From the NCBI GenBank assembly GCA_964427535.1, contig CAYRVF010000037.1, positions 1-39,376 of the forward strand: a stretch of 39,376 bases of DNA, written 5' to 3'. The stretch's first letter is position 1, and the number at the start of each line of letters is the position of its first letter. This DNA comes from CAYRVF01 sp964427535 (GTDB taxonomy: Bacteria; Chloroflexota; Ktedonobacteria; Ktedonobacterales; JADMIN01). The notes beneath the pieces are model-generated. The model had not been told where the DNA came from. It did no database searches and was given only the letters and a program-made list of their open reading frames with translations. Position numbers and translations under genes: made by a program. Of this stretch, positions 7,771 through 15,300 are shown piece after piece.

Positions 7771-8613
7771 GTGGCTATTCGTGTCGTCGTCGATAGCACA
7801 GCGGATATTCCCCCCGCCCGTGCTCGGGAGCTTGGCATTCAGGTCGTCCCGCTCACCGTTCAGTTTGGCGACCAGACGTTCCGCGACGGCGTGGATCTCG
7901 ACGGCGCGGCGTTCTACCGCAAGCTGACCAGCACCCCCGTCATGCCCACGACATCCACACCGCCGCCCGCGCACTTCGAGGAAGCCTACCGCTCGATCGT
8001 GCGCGATGGCTCGACGGGCATTCTAGCGATGCACATCAGCAGCTCGCTGAGCGGCACCTACTCTGCGTCGATGACCGCCGCTGAGACGGTGACGGCCGAT
8101 ACCGGCGTGCCGATCGCCGTGATTGATTCGCGCCAGGTGAGCGCGGGCTTCGGCCTCCCCGCCGAGATCGTCGCGGCCGAGGCCCGTGAAGGGCGCTCGC
8201 TCGAAGAATTGCGCGTCCACGCCGAAGACCTCTGCTCGCGCATGCGCCTCGTCGCCGTGCTCGACACATTGGAGTTCCTGCAGCGCGGAGGGCGCATCGG
8301 GCGTGCGCAGGCGCTGCTTGGGACGCTGCTCAACGTCAAGCCGCTGCTCGAAGTGCGCGACGGCCAGGTGTTGCCGCTGGAGAAAGTGCGTACGCGCGGC
8401 AAGGCGCTGGAGCGCATCGCGCAGATCATCTCCAAACTCGGTGAGCTCGAAGCAGTCTCGGTCGCCGCCAGCGATGAGGCAATCTGCTCGCAGCTCACAG
8501 CGACCGCGCACACCTTCTGGAACGGTCCCGTCGAGCAATTCTCGCTTGGTCCCGTCGTCGGCACACATGCTGGTCCAGGGGCCGGTGGCCTCGCCGTGAT
8601 CGTACGGGGATAG
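7771..8613 (+). CDS. degV: DegV family fatty-acid-binding protein (FakB-type)
   Basis: A 280-residue protein of normal length, starting at GTG behind a perfect AGGAGG. DegV hallmarks are VVVDSTADIPP at the N-terminus, the MPTTSTPPPAHFEEAY segment, the ligand-site ISSSLSGTY motif, and LEFLQRGGRIGRAQALLG in the C-terminal half. DegV proteins bind one fatty acid and, as FakB, present its carboxylate to FakA for phosphorylation. Placement 147 nt after fakA on the same strand strongly supports this pairing. Which fatty acid is preferred cannot be seen. Confidence 0.92.
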   Translation: MAIRVVVDSTADIPPARARELGIQVVPLTVQFGDQTFRDGVDLDGAAFYRKLTSTPVMPTTSTPPPAHFEEAYRSIVRDGSTGILAMHISSSLSGTYSASMTAAETVTADTGVPIAVIDSRQVSAGFGLPAEIVAAEAREGRSLEELRVHAEDLCSRMRLVAVLDTLEFLQRGGRIGRAQALLGTLLNVKPLLEVRDGQVLPLEKVRTRGKALERIAQIISKLGELEAVSVAASDEAICSQLTATAHTFWNGPVEQFSLGPVVGTHAGPGAGGLAVIVRG

Positions 8614-8655
8614 CGCGGAACTTACCCCCCTACCCCGCCGCTGGGCAGTGCAGAA

Positions 8656-8697
8656 CCACACCCCCTCCCCCTTCCCTTGAGGGAAGGGACAGTGTGG
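8656..8697. repeat. C-rich/G-rich palindromic repeat after degV
   Basis: CCCTTCCC (8669-8676), loop TTGA, GGGAAGGG (8681-8688), with outer arms CCACAC (8656-8661) and GTGTGG (8692-8697). It lies between convergent genes, so it may end both transcripts, but no T-tract follows. Confidence 0.55.
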
Positions 8698-8755
8698 CGG
8701 GCGAGGTGGCGAAAGGCGACGTTTCTCACCTACCCTGTGTAGGTACGCCGCTCTA

Positions 8756-8780
8756 TAGGGGCGAGGCATGCCCCGCCCGC
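8756..8780. repeat. dispersed repeat type 2, copy 2
   Basis: TAGGGGCGAGGCATGCCCCG followed by CCCGC, the same core as at 1859-1884, again next to a type 1 palindrome and followed by another degenerate C-rich stretch (about 8800-8837). Confidence 0.5.
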
Positions 8781-8870
8781 CCCCGCGCCGAGGGGCACAA
8801 ACCCTCCCCCCACGCGCTCCCATGAGCGGGGAGTGGCGCTAAAGCGAAGGACGTGGCCTTGCGGTCACGC

Positions 8871-9446
8871 CTAGAGGGTCACGCGGCCGTTGCCCGCGGG
8901 CATCGTAAACCGCATAAAGCCGCCGTTCGCGAGACGCGTACAGATCACGGCGATGGTGTAGTAGAGGATTAGCTCTACCAGTTGGCCGAAGACCCCAAGG
9001 GCGAAGCTGCCGGGCGAGAGATGCTGAGCGCCGTGCAGCGTGAAGCGCACGATGTCGGGCGGACCCGCCAGCCCGCCGAAGAGGTTAGTCTCGCCGACGA
9101 AGAGCGAGAGCAGCGTGCCGGCGATCGTGCAATAGACCGCGAGCAAGGGGCCGAGCTTCCAGAAGCGGCGGCTCATCTTCTCGCGCTTGGTCGAGACGAC
9201 GCGCGACGCGGCCCAGACCGGCGGCAGGATGTACAGCGCCGTCCGCACGATGAGGACGACCGGGAAGCCCCATGCGGGCCAGAACCTGACGGGAGCCATC
9301 GCCAGGAATTGCGCGACGACGAAGAGCGCCACACCCTCGCTTATCGCCCGGCGCATCGTCGTCCGGCGGAAGACGCGCGACTGTTTCTTCGGCGGTCTGC
9401 GCGCGCCGGTTGTCGTCGATTGAGGCAGGGTAGCGTTCTCAGACAT
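8871..9446 (-). CDS. hypothetical membrane protein, about four TM segments
   Basis: A 191-residue protein I do not recognise. A basic, Ser/Thr/Lys-rich N-terminus (about 35 residues, cytoplasmic by the positive-inside rule) is followed by hydrophobic stretches near residues 37-57, 62-82, 95-117 and 145-168. There is an AGGAGC-type site before the ATG and a TATACT box about 60 nt further upstream on the minus strand. The short soluble loops show no catalytic motif. The C-terminus is short and polar. Its neighbours (degV convergent, an aldolase-family gene upstream on the same strand) do not point to a role. The reading frame is long, membrane-like and has an SD, so the gene is probably real. 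Confidence 0.65.
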   Translation of the reverse strand: MSENATLPQSTTTGARRPPKKQSRVFRRTTMRRAISEGVALFVVAQFLAMAPVRFWPAWGFPVVLIVRTALYILPPVWAASRVVSTKREKMSRRFWKLGPLLAVYCTIAGTLLSLFVGETNLFGGLAGPPDIVRFTLHGAQHLSPGSFALGVFGQLVELILYYTIAVICTRLANGGFMRFTMPAGNGRVTL

Positions 9447-9545
9447 GGGGCTCCTTCGGGTGCGCGCTCGGATGCAGGGATGTGTCGCGCGCCGACCTCC
9501 AGTAGTATAGCGCAGATGGCCCGGACGTGGCAGTGGCGCGCCAGT

Positions 9546-10475
9546 TTAGCGCAGCCAGTCTTCCTCGTCGCCCTGTTCTATCGGGCGCGAGTCCCACGGC
9601 TTGAACTCGCCCGATCCCGCGCCCGGGGAACTCGCGCCTGGCCGTACGGGCACCTGCCGCCCCGGTTCCTGTTCGTCTTCCTCGATGCGCGCCATCGCGG
9701 CCTCGGCCAGTGCGCCGCTGCCCTCGGGCGTGGGCATCGTCGGGACAGCAGAGATGGCGGCGGCTGCCTCGTTGACCTCAGCCGGGCGCGCGGCTCGCGG
9801 CGACACGCCCATCATCGCGAGGAACTGCGCGGCGTAGGCGTGCGGATTGAGGATGTATTCCACGAAGGCCCGCGCGCGCATCGTGATCGCCTGCCAGTTG
9901 CCGCGCTCGACAAGCTCAGGCGGCACGAGCACCGAGCCGAGCGCGAGCGTGCGCACCGGCAGCGCCAGGTAGTCGCCAAGATTCGCCGGCGTGATGCCGC
10001 CGGACACCTGCAGGCTTAGGTGCGTGAGCTGGCTGAAGAGCGAGCGCACATACTGCGGTCCGCCGAGCGCGTCCGCTGGGAACAGCTTCACCATCTCGGC
10101 GCCCGCGCGCTGCGCGGCGATGATCTCCGTCGGGGTGAGCGCGCCCAGCACACACGCTACGTTGGCGTCGCGGCAGACCGGCACCAGATCGGGCGTGAAG
10201 ATGGGCGAGGAGATGAAGCGCGCGCCGCTGGAGATGGCCTCACTCGCCTGCCGCGCTTCGAGCACCGCGCCCGCGCCGATGAGCGCATCCTGGCGCATCG
10301 CCAGATGCGTCAGAATCTCACGCGCGCCGGGGATCGCCAGCGAGACCTCAACCGCCGTCACACCGCCAGCGACCAGCGCCTCCACAACCCCCAGCGCCTG
10401 CACGGCGGTATCTGTGCGCACCTCGGCCACGACACGCCTGCGCGCCAGCATCGTGACGACCTCGCGCGGAATCAT
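9546..10475 (-). CDS. KDPG/KHG aldolase family protein with a 95-residue C-terminal extension
   Basis: Residues 1 to about 210 form a complete class I KDPG-aldolase barrel: general base E43 in AVEVSLAI and the Schiff-base lysine K130 in EMVKLFPADALGG. The phosphate/carboxylate Arg of E. coli Eda (EVTLRT) is Ala here, so KDPG specificity is unproven; DgoA-type enzymes also lack that Arg. Family members are about 210 residues, but this one has 309. The extra part is Pro/Glu/Gly-rich, disordered-looking and ends in an acidic tail with a final WLR. No edd, kinase or sugar-acid dehydrogenase lies nearby. Likely cleavage of a 2-keto-3-deoxy sugar acid to pyruvate plus an aldehyde; the tail is unexplained. 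Confidence 0.8.
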   Translation of the reverse strand: MIPREVVTMLARRRVVAEVRTDTAVQALGVVEALVAGGVTAVEVSLAIPGAREILTHLAMRQDALIGAGAVLEARQASEAISSGARFISSPIFTPDLVPVCRDANVACVLGALTPTEIIAAQRAGAEMVKLFPADALGGPQYVRSLFSQLTHLSLQVSGGITPANLGDYLALPVRTLALGSVLVPPELVERGNWQAITMRARAFVEYILNPHAYAAQFLAMMGVSPRAARPAEVNEAAAAISAVPTMPTPEGSGALAEAAMARIEEDEQEPGRQVPVRPGASSPGAGSGEFKPWDSRPIEQGDEEDWLR

Positions 10476-10620
10476 CGCTCGCTCTCCACTTCTCCTGTCG
10501 CGGAGCGTGTGCCGTCTTGTGCCATTACGTGCTCCGTCTACCGCCCTTATAGCAGTTTCGGCGGGCCAGCGCGAGCCGTTGGGACTTCCGTATCTCCGCC
10601 GTGCCGATTCGCGCCACGGC

Positions 10621-10650
10621 TTGAAACCATCGCGGTCGGATACCTATACT
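10621..10650 (+). promoter_or_regulatory. sigma-70 promoter of leuB
   Basis: TTGAAA (10621-10626), 18-nt spacer, TATACT (10645-10650), oriented toward leuB at 10724 with a leader of about 67 nt. No leucine leader peptide or T-box is evident in that short leader. Confidence 0.65.
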
Positions 10651-10723
10651 GCGAGAGTGCCACCAGGAGGCCAGCGTAACCCAGGGTCAATGCGGACCAC
10701 AGGACGATGAAGAGGAGCAGGCA

Positions 10724-11845
10724 ATGGGCTCATATACAGTCGCGGTGCTCGCGGGAGATGGCATCGGGCCGGAGGTCACCGCCGAAGCCGTCGCGGTGCT
10801 GCAGGCGATCGGCGCGCGCTTCGGGCACACCTTTACGCTACGGCAGGCGCTCGTCGGCCAGGCAGCCATCGAGGCCGAGGGCGCGGCCATCAGCGACGCG
10901 ACGATGGAGCTGTGCCAGCAGAGCGACGCCGTGCTCTTCGGCGCCGTTGGTGGCGCGGGCGTCGGCAATCCAAACTCCAAGACGCAGCCCGAGCAGGCCC
11001 TCTACCGACTGCGCAAAGAGCTGGAGCTGTTCGCCAACGTGCGCCCGGTCCGGCCACTGCCCGCGATTGCCCGCAACGCTGCTCTCAAGTCCGCCGTGTT
11101 GCGGGGCGTCGATATGGTCGTCGTACGCGAGCTGACCGGCGGCCTCTACTATGGCCGTCCGAGCGAGATCCGCGACGATCCGACGGGCACGTCGGCCATC
11201 GATACGATGGTCTACACCGAGGCCGAGATCGAGCGTATCGTTCGCTTCGCGTTTGACACCGCCCGCACGCGGCGCAAGCACGTCACATCGGTCGACAAGG
11301 CGAATGTGCTGAGCTGTTCTCGGCTCTGGCGGCGCGTCACGGACCGGGTCGCGGCGGACTATCCCGACGTGACGCTGCGGCACCTGCTGGTGGACGCCTG
11401 CGCGATGTCGCTCATCCGCGAGCCTGCCGCCTTCGACGTCATCGTTACGGAGAACATGTTCGGCGACATCCTCACTGATGAGGCGTCGATGCTGGCGGGC
11501 TCGCTCGGCATGCTGCCGTCGGCCAGCCTCGGCACGCGCAAGACGCGCTCAGGCTATTTCGGGCTGTACGAGCCTATCCACGGGACCGCGCCGGATATCG
11601 CCGGTCAGGGGAAGGCGAACCCGCTGGCAGCGATTCTCAGTGCCGCGCTGCTGCTACGCTACTCCTTGGGCCGCGATCGGGAGGCGCGGGCAATCGAGCG
11701 GGCGGTGCGGCGTGTCGTATCGGCAGGGTATCGCACGGCGGATATCGCACGCGGCGGGCAGGCTGTCTCGACCCGCGAGATGGGTGACATGGTGGTGCGA
11801 ATGCTGGAGGAGGGCGTCATGACACCTACTCCGGCACGCTCGTGA
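10724..11845 (+). CDS. leuB: 3-isopropylmalate dehydrogenase
   Basis: A 373-residue protein of usual length with GAGGAG before the ATG. It begins VAVLAGDGIGPEV, has the substrate-loop arginines in the ALYRLRKELELFANVRPVR region, the LeuB-type ELTGGLYYGRPSE, the metal-binding Asp in MFGDILTDEASML, and the NAD-site LYEPIHGTAPDIAGQGKANP. LeuB oxidises and decarboxylates 3-isopropylmalate to 4-methyl-2-oxovalerate in leucine synthesis. Isocitrate or tartrate dehydrogenases share the fold, but the ELTGGLYYG segment and the His-Gly-Thr-Ala-Pro NAD loop fit LeuB. No other leu gene is in the window, so it stands alone behind its own promoter. Confidence 0.94.
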   Translation: MGSYTVAVLAGDGIGPEVTAEAVAVLQAIGARFGHTFTLRQALVGQAAIEAEGAAISDATMELCQQSDAVLFGAVGGAGVGNPNSKTQPEQALYRLRKELELFANVRPVRPLPAIARNAALKSAVLRGVDMVVVRELTGGLYYGRPSEIRDDPTGTSAIDTMVYTEAEIERIVRFAFDTARTRRKHVTSVDKANVLSCSRLWRRVTDRVAADYPDVTLRHLLVDACAMSLIREPAAFDVIVTENMFGDILTDEASMLAGSLGMLPSASLGTRKTRSGYFGLYEPIHGTAPDIAGQGKANPLAAILSAALLLRYSLGRDREARAIERAVRRVVSAGYRTADIARGGQAVSTREMGDMVVRMLEEGVMTPTPARS

Positions 11846-11940
11846 GGTGCATCAGAGCCAGGGTACGCAAGGTTATACGCCCGGACGATGTGCGAGTGTC
11901 TGCCGTGTGGCTGTGGCGGGTGCTGGAGTCAGAGCGTGGT

Positions 11941-12043
11941 CCCCTCCCCCGGCTGACGCCGAGAGAGAGGGAATATGACGCGTGCGCTGACGCGCCGCGT
12001 GTGGGTCTGGCTCCTCTCTCCCAGCGTCAGCCGGGGGGAGAGG
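11941..12043. repeat. long imperfect inverted repeat between leuB and the chemosensory cluster
   Basis: Left arm 11944-11970 (CTCCCCCGGCTGACGC then GAGAGAGAGG) pairs with right arm 12013-12040 (CCTCTCTC then GCGTCAGCCGGGGGGAG), about 24 pairs with a bulged G and a few mismatches around a loop of about 43 nt. It sits between convergent transcription units and may stop both. It belongs to the C-rich palindrome group but is much longer, so a small non-autonomous mobile element is also possible. Confidence 0.6.
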
Positions 12044-12078
12044 CTGTGAGAGAGGGCCGCTCTCGCTTGAGGGGGCTG

Positions 12079-12285
12079 TTACCCCATCTTCGCGCGCGGC
12101 GACGGCCCGAGCGCATTGAGCTGGCGCTGCAGGTCGCGGACCTCGGCTTCCAGGCGAGCGCGCTTGTTCCCGTTCTCGCGCTCACCGAGCGCCTGGAGCG
12201 CGGCCTCGGCACGCCGCAAGCGCATGGTGAGCAGCGAAAAGTGGATGTCCCAGCGTATAATGCCGCGCTCTCGTCCCATCCACAT
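12079..12285 (-). CDS. small coiled-coil protein at the end of the chemosensory operon
   Basis: A 68-residue protein starting MWMGRERGIIRWDIHF; GGAGG lies 7 nt before this ATG, better than a GTG five codons upstream. The rest is a charged helix with heptad-like Leu/Ala spacing (from LLTMRLRRAEAALQAL to ARLEAEVRDLQRQLNAL), likely a coiled coil. It begins about 30 nt after the cheA stop codon on the same strand and so is probably cotranscribed. I know no named family for it. As the last gene of a CheA/CheW/receptor cluster it could be an adaptor for CheA or the motility machine; that is inference from position only. Confidence 0.6.
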   Translation of the reverse strand: MWMGRERGIIRWDIHFSLLTMRLRRAEAALQALGERENGNKRARLEAEVRDLQRQLNALGPSPRAKMG

Positions 12286-12315
12286 GGGTATACCTCCCAC
12301 GCGTCGCGCGTCGGA

Positions 12316-15300
12316 TCAGGCGCTGCGGGCCTGGATGAGACGCGCGATCGTCTGCAACAGCTCGTCGTCCTGGTACGGCTTGACGATATAGGCGTCCGCG
12401 CCGAGTTGCGTGGCGCGCTGCTGGTGCTTGGCCGCCGCGCGCGACGTCAGCACGATCAGGGGCAGCGTGCGATATTGCTCCTGGCTCCGGATGGTTGCCA
12501 TTAGCTCGTAGCCGTCCATTCGGGGCATCTCGATATCCAGCAAAATCGCCGCCGGACGTTCGCGGGCGACGACCTCCAGCGCCTCCACGCCATCGCGCGC
12601 GGTCTGGACGGTCCACCCGTGCGCCTTGAGCATGTTGCTCACGACGCGCCGCACGCTGGGACTGTCGTCCACCACCAGCAGGTAGGACTGCTGCGCGCCA
12701 GGAATGAACGACGCATCAGGTGACGGCCCGGCTGTGGACGTACGCGGTGACACGACGAAGCCGCGACTACCCGAGATCACTGGTTGCGGCGCGGTGCGGA
12801 TGGCTGAGAGTGAGCCGGACGGCTCGCCACGCACGACGGGCATTGGACCCGTTGGCAAGTGCGAGGCCGTCGTGGGCGATACCGATTGCGGCTTCTGGCC
12901 ACCCGGCGGCGGGAGCGTCACCGAGCCGCGCGGCGGCTGCGAGAGCAGCTCGTGCAGCTCCAGAATAAGCACTACCTGTCCGTTACCAAGGACGCTCGCG
13001 CCAGCTACGCCGCGTACGTCGCGCAGATGTGTACCCAGCGGCTTCGAGACGACTTCCTGCTGGCTCACTACGTCATCCACCAACAAGGCGACACGATGCC
13101 GTCCTGCGTTCACGAGCAGCACTGGCGACCGTTCATCGACCGGGTTCGGCGTCATCCGAAGATAGCCCGCCAGATGCACCAGCGGATAGCGCTCGCCGCG
13201 CACTTCGATGGACGGCGTGTTGCCGGGCACACGCGAGTAGTAGTCGAGACGGCCGATCTGCTCGACCACCGCCATCGGAATCGCCAGCGTCTGCGTGCCG
13301 ACATGCACCAGCACGGCGCGCGCGATCTGCAGGCTGATGGGGAACTTCAGCGTGAAGAGCGTTCCCTCTCCCGGCTGCGAATCTACCTCAACCGTGCCAC
13401 GCAGGCGCGTCACCACATCGCGCACGACGTCGAGCCCGACACCGCGCCCCGACTCTTCGGTGAGCGAATCGGCAGTGGAGACGCCCGCGCGGAAGATCAG
13501 CTCGATGGCGTCCTTCTCGGTCATCGGCGTGTAGCCGTCGATCCAGCCACGCGCGATAGCCGTCGCCCGGATGCGTTCGGGGTCGATGCCCGCACCGTCG
13601 TCGCGGACGGAGATGACGACCTGATTGCCCTCATACGCCGCCGAGACGACGATCTTGCCCGTGCGTGGCTTGCCCGCCAACTCGCGCGCATCGGGCCGTT
13701 CAAGGCCGTGATTGACGGCATTGCGCACGAGGTGCAGCAGCGGTCCCTCGACCTCCTCGAAGACCTTGCGATCGACCTCCGTCTCGGTGCCTTCGACGAA
13801 GAATTCGACCTCTTTGCCCTCTTTGAGCGCTGAGGCGCGCGCCGCGCGGTAGAGTCGCGGCACGAGCGACTGCAGCGGCACCAGACGGGCCTTGAGCAGC
13901 CGGTCCTGGAAGTCGGAGCTGAGGCGGTTCTCGCGCGCGAACGAGGTCTGAATCTCGCGGACAAGTGTTTCCATTTCATGGCTGAGCGTGACCGAGTCGG
14001 CCACCCCCTCACTCAGTCCACGTGACAGCCGGTGGAACTCGGTGTAGCGGTCGAGCTCCAGCTCGTCGAACTCCTTGGCGTGAGCCGGATCGGGTCGTGG
14101 CGCGCCGAAACCGTTCATGCGCCCCATGTTGTTCCAAGCCGCGCCAGCCGCGTTGCCGTCGAGCAGGTTGACGCTCGTCGGTCGGCCGCTCGGCAGGGTC
14201 GCCGCCTCGAAGCGCGATTCGAGCTGCCCGCCGACATCACGCAGCCGCTCGCCCACGCGCACCGAGTCGCCGATGAGGTGGTTGAGGCGGTCTACCCGCT
14301 CTTCCAGCACGGAGCGGTTGATGAGTAGCTCGCCGAATAGATTGACCAGATCGTCCAGCTTGCTCAGTTGCAGGCGCACGCTCAGGTCTGCGCTGTTGCG
14401 GGTGGCCGGCGACGGCTGCGGCACGGCGTCGTCCGCGTCGTCGGCGATCACGACAGCAGTGCTCGGTTGCTCAGATTGCGTGGCTGCAACGAGCCGTTCG
14501 GTGTCCGGCATGCCTGGCACAGACGCATAACGCGTGATCAGGTCGTTGGCGAGCTGATGTTGCTCGTCTGGCGCGAGCGTTCCGGTGACGAGCGCGTCCA
14601 GCGCCTCCGATGTATCGAGAATGAGGCTGAGCACCTCCGAGTTGAAGTTGATCTGCCCATCCGTTAGCGCTTCGAGCAGATCTTCGGAGGCGTGGGCGAG
14701 CCCCTGGATGACAGTGAAGCCCATCATGCCAGCGGCGCCTTTGAGCGTGTGCATGGCGCGGCGAATTGAGCGCAACGCGTCGACGTTGCCGGGCTGCGAC
14801 TCCAGATCGGCAATGCCCGTCGTGATCGTCTGCAGGTGCTCTAGCGCCTCCTCGCGGAAGACCTCCAGCGCCTCGGGTGACTGTTCGCTGGTCACCTGGG
14901 TCTGGCGCGGGCCGCGCTCGGCGAACGGCATCTGAGGCAGCAGACCTGGCTCGCCCAGCGCGGTCGGAGTGCCAAGACCCGGCGCCAGCTCGGCGAGCAC
15001 ATGGCGCCGCACCTGAATCTCCAGCTCGTGGCGCAGACGCTCGGTCTCGTCGCGGCGAATCTCGGCAGCCAGCTCGTCGCGGACCTCATCCTCCAGCTCG
15101 CGCCGGAGCTCCTCACGCACCGCGCGCTCCAGCTCCACCCGCTCGCCTGTGGAGAGGTCGCGTGATGCCGGCTGGCTCTCGACGGTCGGAGGCGGCGCCC
15201 AGGTGATCTGGGCCACTGTCGCGCTGAAGCCATTATCGGCCGCGCCGCCGAACGACGAGACCGTCGACTGGATGTTTCCCAGCCCCGCGATAGACGAGCG

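Noticed and set aside
8982..10019. 345-residue plus-strand frame opposite the membrane protein and aldolase genes
   Set aside because: Spans two real minus-strand genes and their gap; Arg/Glu/His-rich shadow composition and no SD.
11842..12504. 220-residue plus-strand reading frame after leuB
   Set aside because: It runs through the inverted repeat and antisense to the coiled-coil gene and the CheA receiver; no SD and no protein-family character. It is a high-GC shadow frame.
12859..13833. 324-residue plus-strand frame opposite cheA
   Set aside because: Fully antisense to the conserved ATPase/CheW domains; His/Arg-rich shadow composition.
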